64,000 bases of DNA from Pararhizobium sp. (GTDB taxonomy: Bacteria; Pseudomonadota; Alphaproteobacteria; Rhizobiales; Rhizobiaceae): NCBI GenBank assembly GCA_017794825.1, contig CP051237.1:1-64000 (forward strand), written 5' to 3'. Position numbers and translations under genes: made by a program. The notes under the pieces are model-generated. The model made no database searches. It had not been told where the DNA came from and saw only the letters and a program-made list of their open reading frames with translations. Of this stretch, positions 42,179 through 51,063 are shown piece after piece. Every line of letters begins with the position of its first letter. Position 1 is the first letter of the stretch.

Positions 42179-42193
42179 TAATGTTATATCAAT
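42179..42193. promoter_or_regulatory. A+T-rich element, GntR operator candidate (site 4)
   Basis: TAATGTTATATCAAT lies about 22 bases upstream of the AH4 start. It shares TGTTATATCAAT exactly with site 1 at 4967-4978. The local sequence is strongly A+T-rich compared with the genes. It probably overlaps the promoter of the AH4 operon. Confidence 0.55.
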
Positions 42194-42279
42194 CGATCTT
42201 TTGTGAGGCAATCTGCCGATGACGCTTTATGTGCGCCAGATTCGCAGCCGACGGTCGCTCATTTGGACTTTATCGTTTT

Positions 42280-42906
42280 CTATTCGGCGGCCGCCATGTC
42301 GCCCGGCGCGCCGATCGGGTGATGAACGATTTCGGTGCCCAGTACGACCAGATATTCGCGTATGAAGGCCGCGAGCGCCGTCCAGCCCTCGGCGGTCACA
42401 AGATTGCCGTCACGCAGGGCGGCCTTGCCTCCGATCGGGACATAGGTCGCGTCTGTCAAGGCAATCTCCGGCTGCGTCGTGAACAAACCGGAAATCCGCT
42501 TGCCGGCGATGACCTCCGGTACGGCGACCAGCACCTGCACGCCATGACAGATTGCGGCGATCGGTTTGTCGTCGCGATGAAACTCTCGGACGATCTCCCG
42601 GACCCGTTCATAGGTACGGATATACTCGGGTCCGCGGCCGCCGGCGATATACACGGAATCATAGCTCTCGGTTGTTGTGGCGTCGAAGTCCTGCGTCACC
42701 TCTATTGCATGACCCTTGTGCTCCGTCCACGTCATGATGCCCGGTGCGAAATCGTGGACGCTGGTGGTCACCCGATCGCCTTTCTTGGTCTCCGGACAAA
42801 TGATATCGACTGTATGGCCCAGGGCCTCCAGCGCCTGCTGCACGACGAAGATTTCGTATTCCTCCGAATATTCGCCGATCAGCATGAGTATGCGTTTGCC
42901 GTTCAT
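42280..42906 (-). CDS. DJ-1/PfpI-family protein
   Basis: A 208-residue DJ-1/PfpI superfamily protein. The nucleophile elbow is AAICHGVQVL with Cys120-His121, and an acidic residue in GEYSEEYE (12-16) is positioned as in the family. Members act as glyoxalase-like or deglycase-like enzymes, amidases or chaperones. It is the last gene of the minus-strand group 46591 to 42280, separated from the M24 gene by 48 bases. Role in the group unknown. Confidence 0.88.
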   Translation of the reverse strand: MNGKRILMLIGEYSEEYEIFVVQQALEALGHTVDIICPETKKGDRVTTSVHDFAPGIMTWTEHKGHAIEVTQDFDATTTESYDSVYIAGGRGPEYIRTYERVREIVREFHRDDKPIAAICHGVQVLVAVPEVIAGKRISGLFTTQPEIALTDATYVPIGGKAALRDGNLVTAEGWTALAAFIREYLVVLGTEIVHHPIGAPGDMAAAE

Positions 42907-42954
42907 GATATTCTCCTCCCTTGAACTTTTATGCGTGAAGTGCGGTCGCTGTGC

Positions 42955-44133
42955 TCACGCCGTATCGCCGCGATTCCATCCACGGCCTTCGCTCCCGTAG
43001 AGCTCGAAACCGCTTTCGGTGACCGCCAGCGTGTCTTCCAGTTTGATGAAGCCCCGGCTCGGATGCTGCATCGTCGTTTCGACAGACAGGACCATGCCCG
43101 CTTTCAGCGGCTTGTCGGCGTCAACGCCTTCATAGGCCACCGGATGATTGGTCATCAGGAAAGGCGCCTCGTGTGTGATGACACCCATTCCGTGGGCAAA
43201 GAAATCCGTGCTGTCCCGGTTTGGCTGCTCTGAAAGCGCCTGCTGTCCGGCTTCAATCAGGTCGCCGCCGAGAGCCCCGGCGCGCACCTTCGAGAACGCC
43301 GCTCTCTGAACGGTCTCGACTTCCTCCAGAAGATCTTCCAGCTCCGGGTCCGGCTCGCCAAGAACGCCCATGCGACAGATATCGCCGATGTAACCATCGA
43401 GATTGCCGCCGGAATCGATCGACAGCACCTCGCCCTGCGCCCACGCCTGGCCTGAAGCGGCCCGATTGTGTGACGCGCCGAGCGTCAACAGACAGTATTC
43501 GAACTGCAATCCGCGCCCGGTTTCCTCCTGACGCAACCGCTCGATGATCTCATGTTTGGTCGACCCTTCCCGAGACGCAGCAATGGTCGCCTGCATGGAT
43601 TTGCCAATACGCTCCGAGGCGTCCTTCAACAAAGCGAGTTCGGCTGGCGTCTTCACAGCCCGCAACCTTTCGAGAACGCCGCAGGCGTCCACAAGAGGCG
43701 CGTTGGAATAGGCCGCTTCCAGATTTCTCGCGGCGTCAATCGGCAAGAAACCGGGCTCGACGCCAATTCGCGGCGATGCGGGCGCCGCCGACTTCAAATG
43801 GCGGATCGCATCGGCCATGGCGTCAGTCGACCCCCAAGCGACCGGCTTGAAATTCGGTGTCCAGAACGGGTTGTTGGCGTGCTCCATCCCCTCCATCCGG
43901 TTGGCGATGTAGGCCGTCTTTTCTGGCGCGCCTCTGACATAAACGATGATGGGGAGGTAGCGGCTGTGCCCGATGGCGTCCATCGCCGAAAAGAAAATGA
44001 ATTTATACCCGCCCAGGAGATACTGGACATTGTGCTTCGACGTGGCGAGAAGCACGTCGATGCCAGCCTCCTCCATCAGATCGTCGAGATGGGCGAAGTC
44101 GTAGGGCAAAGCTTCAGTGTTTATCGCATCCAT
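42955..44133 (-). CDS. M24-family metallopeptidase, Xaa-Pro aminopeptidase/creatinase-like
   Basis: A 392-residue pita-bread-fold protein. All five metal ligands are present: Asp240, Asp251, His314, Glu352 and Glu366, so it is a metal-binding peptidase (Xaa-Pro dipeptidase or aminopeptidase type) and not creatinase, which lacks them. The N-terminal creatinase-like domain covers roughly residues 1-160. It follows the cupin gene by three bases. It may cleave an amide bond in a small non-peptide substrate or a proline-containing dipeptide. Confidence 0.9.
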   Translation of the reverse strand: MDAINTEALPYDFAHLDDLMEEAGIDVLLATSKHNVQYLLGGYKFIFFSAMDAIGHSRYLPIIVYVRGAPEKTAYIANRMEGMEHANNPFWTPNFKPVAWGSTDAMADAIRHLKSAAPASPRIGVEPGFLPIDAARNLEAAYSNAPLVDACGVLERLRAVKTPAELALLKDASERIGKSMQATIAASREGSTKHEIIERLRQEETGRGLQFEYCLLTLGASHNRAASGQAWAQGEVLSIDSGGNLDGYIGDICRMGVLGEPDPELEDLLEEVETVQRAAFSKVRAGALGGDLIEAGQQALSEQPNRDSTDFFAHGMGVITHEAPFLMTNHPVAYEGVDADKPLKAGMVLSVETTMQHPSRGFIKLEDTLAVTESGFELYGSEGRGWNRGDTA

Positions 44134-44136
44134 GGT

Positions 44137-44559
44137 TTACCCCTCCGCTGGAATAAGGTGGAAATCCGGCATTTCCTTCAACAGCTCTTCGGGACCCGCG
44201 GGCGAGTACACCACGAAAATCTGCATCTCTTGCGAACCGGTGTTGAGCGTCGAATGGAACCTGCTTTCGGGAATGAACACCGAACAGCCGGCAGAGACCG
44301 TTTCGGTATGCGGATTGCCCGCCTCATCCTCGACCATTTGTTCGCCCTCTCCCTTGAGAATAAAGATGATTTCCTCTGAGCCTGGATGGTTGTGGCGTGC
44401 ATGTCCCTGCCCCGGCGGCACGGTCACCACGGCCGCCGAAAACTGCTTCGCATCGTTCACCTGCGGTCCGAGCGTCACGGAGAGTTGTCCCCAGTCGAAA
44501 CCGTAGGCGTCGACGTCCCCCGGGTATTTGAAAAGATCCTTCACGTCCGTCATTCTCAT
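44137..44559 (-). CDS. Cupin-domain protein
   Basis: A 140-residue single-domain cupin. The metal motif is [21 protein letters not shown] near residues 52-72 (two His and one Glu) with a second His in RFHSTLN near 101. It may be a small dioxygenase, isomerase or binding protein. The ATG overlaps the stop of the TIM-barrel gene by four bases. Confidence 0.88.
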   Translation of the reverse strand: MRMTDVKDLFKYPGDVDAYGFDWGQLSVTLGPQVNDAKQFSAAVVTVPPGQGHARHNHPGSEEIIFILKGEGEQMVEDEAGNPHTETVSAGCSVFIPESRFHSTLNTGSQEMQIFVVYSPAGPEELLKEMPDFHLIPAEG

Positions 44560-45395
44560 CCTCCCTTCACATTGACCGCCTTGAAGGCGCGTATCTGGTC
44601 GGCGATCGCCCGTTCAGCCGGCAGCCGCTCGGCCGATGATGCACCGTAGAAGCCGTGGATCCGGTCTGCATGTGACAGCACATAGGCCGCGTCCTCCGGC
44701 ATCGAAATCGGGCCGCCATGGCATAGCAGAATGACATCCTCGCGAACGCTACGCGCGGCCCTGGCAATCTCGTCAATTTCCGAAACACACTGGTCCAGGC
44801 TCTTGGCCGACGTGGCGCCGATGGCGCCGCCCGTCGTCACGCCCATATGCGCGACCACTATGTCTGCGCCGGCCTTCGTCATCGCGACGGCCTCGTCGGC
44901 GTTGAAGACATACGGCGTCGTCAGCATGTCTTGCTCGTGCGCCAACGCAATCATGTCGACCTCGAGGCCAAAACCCATGCCGGTCTCCTCGAAGCTTTGC
45001 CGCATCGCGCCGTCGAAAAGGCCAACCGTCGGGAAATTCTGCACACCGGAGAACCCCATATCCTTCAGCTCTTTCAGAAACTGTGGCATGAGGATGAACG
45101 GATCGGTGCCATTGACGCCGGCAAGGACAGGCGTCCGCTTGACGACCGGCAGGACCTCGAGGGCCATTTCCTTCACGATTTCATTGGCGTTGCCGTAGGC
45201 GAGCAGACCAGCGGCGGAGCCCCGGCCAGCCATCCGATATCGGCCGGAATTGTATATGATGATCAGGTCGATGCCCCCGGCTTCCTCGGACTTGGCCGAC
45301 AGACCGGTGCCTGCGCCGCCGCCGATAATCGGCACGCCCTCGCCAATCATCGACCGGAAGCGTTCAAGTATGGTTTTTCGTGAGATCGCGGTCAT
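44556..45395 (-). CDS. PEP-hydrolase-like TIM-barrel protein (Tm-1 C-terminal domain type)
   Basis: A 279-residue protein of the phosphoenolpyruvate hydrolase-like family (PF09370), the domain that forms the C-terminal part of the plant Tm-1 protein. Conserved stretches are [11 protein letters not shown] near 25, GVNGTDPF near 93, [13 protein letters not shown] near 116 and LLCHGGPIS near 223. The ATG shares one base with the stop of the Tm-1 N-terminal-like gene. In plants and fungi the two are fused. In bacteria they are usually neighbours, as here. Function unknown. Confidence 0.9.
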   Translation of the reverse strand: MTAISRKTILERFRSMIGEGVPIIGGGAGTGLSAKSEEAGGIDLIIIYNSGRYRMAGRGSAAGLLAYGNANEIVKEMALEVLPVVKRTPVLAGVNGTDPFILMPQFLKELKDMGFSGVQNFPTVGLFDGAMRQSFEETGMGFGLEVDMIALAHEQDMLTTPYVFNADEAVAMTKAGADIVVAHMGVTTGGAIGATSAKSLDQCVSEIDEIARAARSVREDVILLCHGGPISMPEDAAYVLSHADRIHGFYGASSAERLPAERAIADQIRAFKAVNVKGG

Positions 45396-46591
45396 CAGGT
45401 CTCCATCAGCGTCTGAAATATTTCGGCTGCCGCATCGGCAAATTCCGGGTCATTGATGTGGCAATGCAGGAAAACCAGTCGGCTCTGATCATCGATACCT
45501 TCGCGAATGGCGTCGAACAGGGCGGCGTCGGCTTGCGGGTCCCAGAACTCACCGCCTTCGATATCGAGCCCCGACACGCCCTTTTCAGGCAGCAGCAGCC
45601 GCACAGGACCACCGCATTTGTTGAGTTTGTTCGCGATCCAGCGGCCCATTTCCCCGTTTTCCGACGGCGTTGTCCGCATCAGGGTGACGTTGGGATTGTG
45701 TCGGTAGAACTTCCTGTCCCGATATCTCTCCGGAATGGTTTCCGGAGCCCAGAAATTCACCATGTCGAGCGCGCCGACCGAACCGACCCAAGGCGCGCCG
45801 GTTCGCGCCACGACGTCCAGACGGTCCGGGTCTGCGGCGAGGACACCGCCGAAGAGCAGATCGGCTATCTCGGTCGTGGTTATGTCGACCAGACCGGAAA
45901 TGAACCCCTGCTCAAGCAGTCGCTCCATGGAACGCCCGCCAGTTCCTGTCGCATGGAAAACAAGACAGTCGTATCGCGAACCCAGCCGATCCGTAATTGC
46001 GTTCACGCAAGGTGTGGTCACACCAAACATCGTCAGACCTATCGCGAGCTTTTCGTCATGGACCTCCGTCGGCGGAGAATTCATCGCTCCGACGAGCGCA
46101 TGCGCCGCATTCGACAGAATCACTCGGCTCAAGCGGTTCAGCCCGGCTATATCGGTGACTGAGGGGACCATGATGATGTCGGAGGTGCCGATGTATGGCG
46201 CCACATCGCCGGAGGCGAGTGTGGAGACCATGAATTTCGGGACGCCGTAAGGCAGTTCCCGCATGCCCGAGCAGGCAATGGAGGTTCCGCCGCCGCCGCC
46301 GACCGAGATGATCCCGGCAATCTGTCCGGCATGACGCCGGCACCATTCCGCGAATGCGGTTCCCATCCCCGATACGGCGGTTCCGCGGTCGCCGGCGCCC
46401 AATACGGCTTCCTCACCATCAGGATGGAGGGATGCGACGTCTTTCGCGCCAATGTCCGTCGGGATCGTCGGAGTTCGTATTCCCAGATCGACGATGACGG
46501 CTTCCTGCCCTGCGGCGGCGATGAGATCGCGCAGGTATTCAAGCTCTTCTCCTTTGGTGTCGGCTGTGCCGACAACATGAACTACGCGCAA
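45395..46591 (-). CDS. Tm-1-like ATP-binding domain protein (UPF0261)
   Basis: A 398-residue protein of the UPF0261/Tm-1 N-terminal family. I chose TTG 46591 because GGGAGGAG lies six bases before it and the protein then starts [21 protein letters not shown], as expected. The glycine-rich [12 protein letters not shown] near 96 and [13 protein letters not shown] near 217 are family motifs, probably for phosphate binding. The longer open frame to 46726 would run through the divergent promoter. It is the first gene of the group that continues with the PEP-hydrolase-like barrel, a cupin, an M24 peptidase and DJ-1/PfpI. Confidence 0.88.
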   Translation of the reverse strand: MRVVHVVGTADTKGEELEYLRDLIAAAGQEAVIVDLGIRTPTIPTDIGAKDVASLHPDGEEAVLGAGDRGTAVSGMGTAFAEWCRRHAGQIAGIISVGGGGGTSIACSGMRELPYGVPKFMVSTLASGDVAPYIGTSDIIMVPSVTDIAGLNRLSRVILSNAAHALVGAMNSPPTEVHDEKLAIGLTMFGVTTPCVNAITDRLGSRYDCLVFHATGTGGRSMERLLEQGFISGLVDITTTEIADLLFGGVLAADPDRLDVVARTGAPWVGSVGALDMVNFWAPETIPERYRDRKFYRHNPNVTLMRTTPSENGEMGRWIANKLNKCGGPVRLLLPEKGVSGLDIEGGEFWDPQADAALFDAIREGIDDQSRLVFLHCHINDPEFADAAAEIFQTLMET

Positions 46592-46683
46592 AGCGCACTC
46601 CTCCCGGAACGCAACGGCCTTTCTGATTGCGGCCTTCTGAAAAACCCACTTGACCAAAAATAGGACTGCAGTACCATATTGGG

Positions 46684-47304
46684 ATGCATGTCCCACGTCA
46701 ACGCAATGAAACCGGCGACCATCCAACTGCGCTCAAGGGCGCATCGGCGAGAACCTGGGCTCTGATGGTGAACACTGCGAACGACATGATGCAACGCGGT
46801 CTTTCTCCCTCTGTCAGCGAAGTGGCGGAAGCCGCGGGCGTATCGCGGTCGACCGCCTACCGGTATTTTCCGACGCGCGCGGACATGCTTCGCGCGGTGG
46901 TGGCAGAAGCGCTTGGTCCGATCCTCGAGTGGGACGACGGCGCAACGGGACGAGACCGCATCGACTCGCTTTTCTCCACGGCCTTCCCCAGACTCTACGA
47001 GCATGAGGCGACCTTCCGGGCCGCTCTTCGCCAGTCGCTTGAATCCGATGGCGCGGACACCACACTGGGCCGGGGACATCGCCGTCAGCTTCTGGCCAGC
47101 GCGATACGCGAGCTCGATCTCCCCGAGGCGCAGAGAAAACGGCTCAACCAGGCTCTGTCGCTGACTTTCGGCATCGAAGCCATGGTTGTCCTGAAGGATA
47201 TTTGGGGCCTTGACGATGAGGAGGCCCGCGATACGGCGCTCTGGGCCGCGCAGGCCATGATAACGGCGGCCCAAAGCGATGCGAAAGAGCACGCCGATGT
47301 CTGA
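46684..47304 (+). CDS. TetR-family transcriptional regulator
   Basis: A 206-residue TetR regulator. The helix-turn-helix is at about residues 43-65 (SVSEVAEAAGVSRSTAYRYF), followed by an all-helical ligand domain. It is divergent from the Tm-1-like operon with a 92-base spacer and is the probable regulator of that operon. A TTGACC at 46651-46656 could be the -35 box of its own promoter, but no good -10 box is seen. Confidence 0.9.
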   Translation: MHVPRQRNETGDHPTALKGASARTWALMVNTANDMMQRGLSPSVSEVAEAAGVSRSTAYRYFPTRADMLRAVVAEALGPILEWDDGATGRDRIDSLFSTAFPRLYEHEATFRAALRQSLESDGADTTLGRGHRRQLLASAIRELDLPEAQRKRLNQALSLTFGIEAMVVLKDIWGLDDEEARDTALWAAQAMITAAQSDAKEHADV

Positions 47305-47316
47305 TATCAAGCAATC

Positions 47317-47327
47317 TGGTCTGGCCA
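47317..47327. promoter_or_regulatory. FadR/FCD-type operator candidate, imperfect
   Basis: TGGTCTGGCCA fits TGGTnnnACCA with one mismatch. It lies just after the TetR stop, about 280 bases upstream of the sugar-binding-protein gene. It is the weakest of four such sites in the window. Confidence 0.35.
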
Positions 47328-47467
47328 GTTTCGACCTTTCCAGTAATATTCCGGGCACGGCGCATGCACCGTCCGGAAACATGGTTGGACTAGCAAGATT
47401 GTATATTTTGGAGGAAAGACACATCGACTGTCCAACATTTAAATCGTTTGGGAGGATATAAACACCT

Positions 47468-47498
47468 CCTTGACAATCAAGGCAATCTGGTAATACCA
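47468..47498 (+). promoter_or_regulatory. Promoter and FadR/FCD-type operator of the carbohydrate ABC operon
   Basis: CCTTGACAATCAAGG (47468-47482) is a palindrome that contains a consensus -35 TTGACA (47470-47475). TGGTAATACCA (47488-47498) fits TGGTnnnACCA exactly and falls where the -10 box would lie. Repressor binding there would block transcription. The rest of the spacer 47305-47604 shows an inverted repeat GGAGG/CCTCC near 47455-47469 and a small GTTA/TAAC repeat at 47504-47514, and no convincing gene. Confidence 0.6.
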
Positions 47499-47604
47499 AA
47501 TTTGTTATCGTAACGGTGACTTTTCCGAAGCGACAGGCGGTGAGGATGGATTGAAGGTTCTTGGAACCGAGACCGCCATGCAATTAAATTGGGAGGAAAT
47601 CGAA

Positions 47605-48915
47605 ATGAGAAGTTATGCTTGCCGGCTCCTTGCCGGCGCCGCAGTCCTGGCGCTTTGGGCGCCTTCTGCCAACGCTCAGGAACTCACAATCTTCTGGGCT
47701 GAATGGGATCCTGCAAACTATCTTCAGGAACTTGTAAACGAATACGAGGAAGAAACCGGAGTGATGGTCACCGTCGAGACCACGCCCTGGCAGGACTTCC
47801 AGACCAAGGCCTTCACCGAATTCAATGCCCGCGGCAACGCCTACGACATGATCGTCGGTGACAGCCAATGGCTCGGCGCAGCCTCCGAAGGCGGCCATTA
47901 TGTCGACCTGACCGAGTTCTTCAAGGAACACGACCTGGGCAACGTCATGGCTCCGGCGACCGTCAAATACTATGCTGAGTATCCGGGCAATTCCGGCAAG
48001 TTCTGGGCAATTCCGGCCGAGGGCGACGCAGTCGGCTGGTCCTATCGCAAGGACTGGTTCGAGGATCCGGAGGAAATGAAAGCCTTCGAGGCGAAATACG
48101 GATATCCGCTCGCTGTGCCACAGACCTGGCAGCAACTGATAGACATTGCCGAATTTTTCCATCGGCCGGACGAAAACCGCTACGGAATCGCCATCTATAC
48201 GGACAACTCCTATGACGGTCTGGTAATGGGCGTCGAGAACGCCTTGTTCTCCTACGGCGCCGATCTCGGCGATTACGAAACCTATGAAGTCGACGGCATC
48301 CTGAACTCCGACCAGGCGGTCGAAGCGCTCGAAGCCTATCGCCAGCTCTACCAGTACACGCCTCCGGGATGGTCCAAGACCTTCTTCGTGGAAAACAACC
48401 AGGCTATCACCGAAGGCTTGGCCGCGATGTCCATGAACTACTTCGCATTCTTCCCGGCGCTGGTTAATCCTGCGACCAATCCGAATGCCGAGAACACCGG
48501 CTTCTTCGCGAATCCGGCCGGCCCGGACGGCGACCAGTTCGCGGCTCTCGGCGGACAGGGCATCTCGATCGTGTCGTACTCCGACAATATCGACGAGGCC
48601 TACAAGTTCCTGGAATGGTTCATTCAGGACGACGTCCAGAAACGCTGGGCTGAACTCGGCGGTTACACCGCCCACGCGAAGACACTGGAAAGCGACGAGT
48701 TCCGCAACGCGACCCCTTACAACGAGGCGTTCTACCAGACCATGTTCAAGGTCAAGGACTTCTGGGCCGTGCCGGAATACGCCGAGTTGCTGACAGCCGC
48801 CAACCAGCGTCTCTACCCGTATGTCGTGGGAGGAGAAGGGACAGCCAAGGAAGCCCTGGATGCGCTGACGGAAGACTGGAAAGAGACTTTCAAGAAGTAC
48901 GGTCGAACCAACTAA
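47605..48915 (+). CDS. Carbohydrate ABC transporter periplasmic binding protein (family 1)
   Basis: A 436-residue solute-binding protein, extracellular family 1. ATG 47605 is eight bases beyond GGGAGGA. A Sec signal peptide covers residues 1-24 (ending APSANA before QELT). The mature part has aromatic residues typical of sugar or polyol binding (TIFWAEWDPANYLQEL, GDAVGWSYRKDWF). It is followed by two permeases, a small membrane protein and two ATPases. This gene order resembles the glycerol transporter GlpSTPQUV of rhizobia, which also has two ATPases. The neighbouring sugar-acid genes suggest a sugar or sugar acid as ligand. Confidence 0.9.
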   Translation: MRSYACRLLAGAAVLALWAPSANAQELTIFWAEWDPANYLQELVNEYEEETGVMVTVETTPWQDFQTKAFTEFNARGNAYDMIVGDSQWLGAASEGGHYVDLTEFFKEHDLGNVMAPATVKYYAEYPGNSGKFWAIPAEGDAVGWSYRKDWFEDPEEMKAFEAKYGYPLAVPQTWQQLIDIAEFFHRPDENRYGIAIYTDNSYDGLVMGVENALFSYGADLGDYETYEVDGILNSDQAVEALEAYRQLYQYTPPGWSKTFFVENNQAITEGLAAMSMNYFAFFPALVNPATNPNAENTGFFANPAGPDGDQFAALGGQGISIVSYSDNIDEAYKFLEWFIQDDVQKRWAELGGYTAHAKTLESDEFRNATPYNEAFYQTMFKVKDFWAVPEYAELLTAANQRLYPYVVGGEGTAKEALDALTEDWKETFKKYGRTN

Positions 48916-48987
48916 CCATCCGAAAATCCGACAGAACGGCGGGTGCGCCAGCGCTCCCGCCGACTGTTTCATCCAGAAAGCGACACC

Positions 48988-49890
48988 GTGACAGACGTAA
49001 TCACAAGGCTGGAGCCGGATAGCCGCGCCGCTTCGCGGGGACTTTCAGATCTCGCCATTCGAAATCTGTTTATCATTCCGACGATTGCCTTTCTCATTAT
49101 CTTCAACGTATTCCCGCTTTTGTATTCGCTGTGGACCTCGTTCACGGATTTTCGGGCTTCGACGACGGCGCCGGCCAACTGGATCGGTCTCGCCAACTAT
49201 CGCGAGCTGCTGAACGACCCGTTCATCTGGCGGAATTTCACCATCACGGCGAAATACGTGATCATTTCGGTGACCGGACAGGTCGTCGTCGGCTTCGGTC
49301 TGGCGATGCTGCTCAACAGAGCCATCCCCTTCAAAGGCCTCGTCACAACGTTGCTACTGCTGCCCATGATGCTTTCAATGGCCGTCGTGGGGCTGTTCTG
49401 GAAACTTCTCTATGATCCCTCGTTCGGAATCATCAACTACTTCCTGGGCCTCGGCAAATTCGAGTGGCTGGCCGATCCGCAAGTGGCGCTCTGGGCCGTC
49501 GCCATCGTCGACATCTGGATGTGGTCACCCTTCGTGATGCTGCTGTCGCTCGCCGGGCTTTCCGCAGTGCCGAAACATCTCTACGAAGCCGCGGAAATAG
49601 ACCGGGCGGGACCGTTCTATACATTCTTCAGGATAACGCTTCCGCTCGTCGCGCCGATCCTGATGATCGCCATCATCTTCCGGACGATGGAAGCCTTCAA
49701 GACCTTCGACCACGCCTACATCCTGTCGTCACAGCCGACGACGGAGCTGATCGCGATCCGGCTCTACAAGATGGCGTTCCTGGAGTGGCAGACAGGGCTG
49801 AGTTCGGCGTTCGCCTACATCGTGCTTATCATGGTCGTGGCGATCACCAACATCTATGTGAAATATCTCAACCGGGCAAAGGCGCGCTGA
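48988..49890 (+). CDS. Carbohydrate ABC transporter permease, MalF/UgpA-like
   Basis: About 300 residues from GTG 48988 (VTDVITRLEPD); a GTG at 48943 would add 15 residues. Six hydrophobic segments are visible, beginning NLFIIPTIAFLIIFNVFPLLYS. The EAA loop near residue 200 reads HLYEAAEIDRAGPFYTFFRITLP in outline, with the conserved EAA-G spacing. It forms the channel with the permease at 49892. Confidence 0.9.
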   Translation: MTDVITRLEPDSRAASRGLSDLAIRNLFIIPTIAFLIIFNVFPLLYSLWTSFTDFRASTTAPANWIGLANYRELLNDPFIWRNFTITAKYVIISVTGQVVVGFGLAMLLNRAIPFKGLVTTLLLLPMMLSMAVVGLFWKLLYDPSFGIINYFLGLGKFEWLADPQVALWAVAIVDIWMWSPFVMLLSLAGLSAVPKHLYEAAEIDRAGPFYTFFRITLPLVAPILMIAIIFRTMEAFKTFDHAYILSSQPTTELIAIRLYKMAFLEWQTGLSSAFAYIVLIMVVAITNIYVKYLNRAKAR

Positions 49891-49891
49891 C

Positions 49892-50854
49892 ATGGCCGAG
49901 GTGAAAACCAAAAGCGAAGTCGTAATGAATCGCGTGGCGATCGTCGCCGTATTTGTCGCGTTGATCATCATGCTGACGCCCATCTACTGGATCGCGTCAA
50001 CGGCGTTCAAACCGCGCAGTCTTGCAACGACTGTGCCGCCGACCGTGATGTTCGAGCCCACGCTCACGCCCTTCGCGAAGCTTTTCGTGCGTCGGTCGCA
50101 GATGCGCGAGCCTGTGGAGCAGGAAGTCTACGAGGCGGCTCCGTGGTGGGAAAAGCTGATCTATGACGACGGCGAGAACGTGGTGCGCAACAGGAGATCC
50201 GGCGATATCACGCCTTCCGGCTATGCAGACCGGTACAAGAACTCACTGATCATCTCGATCATATCGACCTTCCTTGCCGTTTCCATGGGGACACTCACCG
50301 CATACGGTTTTTCGAGGTTCAAGGTGAAGGGTGAACAGGACTGGCTGTTCTTCATCCTCAGTACGCGAATGCTTCCACCTGTCGTGGTCGCGATCCCGAT
50401 GTTCCTCATGTACCGGACCGTCGGGCTGCACGACACCCATCTGGGGCTGATCATCCTCTACACCGCCTTCAACCTTTCATTCGCCGTGTGGATCATGAAA
50501 GGATTCATCGACGAAATACCGAAAGAGTACGAGGAAGCGGCCCTGGTGGATGGTTATACGCGACTCCAGGCATTCTGGAAGATCGTTCTGCCGGAAGCCT
50601 TGACCGGCATCGCGGCGACGGCGGTGTTCTGTTTCATCATCGCCTGGAACGAGTACGCCTTCGCGCTGATGATGACCAACCGCAACGCCCAGACGGCGCC
50701 GCCCTACATTCCGTCGCAGGTCGGCTCCGGCCTGCCTGACTGGAGCGTCATCGCAGCTGGCGCCTTCCTGTTCCTGCTGCCGGTGGCGATATTCACCTTC
50801 CTGCTCAGAAATCACCTTCTGAGAGGCATGTCATTCGGAGCTATCCGGAAATGA
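49892..50854 (+). CDS. Carbohydrate ABC transporter permease, MalG/UgpE-like
   Basis: A 320-residue permease. It begins one base after the stop of the other permease gene. The EAA loop near 220 (YEEAALVDGYTRLQAFWKI) and a long periplasmic region between the first and second membrane segments (about residues 45-110) are visible. That large loop, rich in charged residues, is also a feature of polyol and glycerol-type transporters. The stop overlaps the start of the small membrane protein gene by four bases. Confidence 0.9.
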   Translation: MAEVKTKSEVVMNRVAIVAVFVALIIMLTPIYWIASTAFKPRSLATTVPPTVMFEPTLTPFAKLFVRRSQMREPVEQEVYEAAPWWEKLIYDDGENVVRNRRSGDITPSGYADRYKNSLIISIISTFLAVSMGTLTAYGFSRFKVKGEQDWLFFILSTRMLPPVVVAIPMFLMYRTVGLHDTHLGLIILYTAFNLSFAVWIMKGFIDEIPKEYEEAALVDGYTRLQAFWKIVLPEALTGIAATAVFCFIIAWNEYAFALMMTNRNAQTAPPYIPSQVGSGLPDWSVIAAGAFLFLLPVAIFTFLLRNHLLRGMSFGAIRK

Positions 50855-51063
50855 CCTTTCGAGAAATGAACGCAAAATGGTTCGAACCGGCTTCGCAGTG
50901 GATCATGATCTCCGGACTGATCTTCCTCTGCCAGCCGTGGATCGAAATCCTGCACCGGTACGGATTGTCCATCACGATCCTTGGCCTCATCGGCTTTCTC
51001 GTGACATCACATATTCCACCGGAACCTGAAGTCGAGGACGACGAAGAGGAAGAACTCATCTGA
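50851..51063 (+). CDS. Small two-helix membrane protein of the ABC operon
   Basis: A 70-residue protein of unknown function. Two hydrophobic segments are visible, about residues 16-30 (SQWIMISGLIFLCQPW) and 38-53 (GLSITILGLIGFLVTS). A very acidic C-terminus follows (EVEDDEEEEL). It overlaps the permease stop by four bases and shares one base with the next ATPase start (TGATG), so it is made together with the transporter. In the rhizobial glycerol transporter operon a small membrane protein (GlpU) holds the same position, but I see no clear sequence match to it. It may help assembly or contact the ATPases through its acidic tail. Confidence 0.85.
   Translation: MTFREMNAKWFEPASQWIMISGLIFLCQPWIEILHRYGLSITILGLIGFLVTSHIPPEPEVEDDEEEELI

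Noticed and set aside
42955..44133. Creatinase
   Set aside because: All five M24 metal ligands are present, whereas creatinase lacks them, so a metallopeptidase is the better call.
47279..47461. Small 60-codon plus-strand frame between the TetR and sugar-binding-protein genes
   Set aside because: It overlaps the TetR 3' end, has no good ribosome-binding site and runs through an operator candidate.
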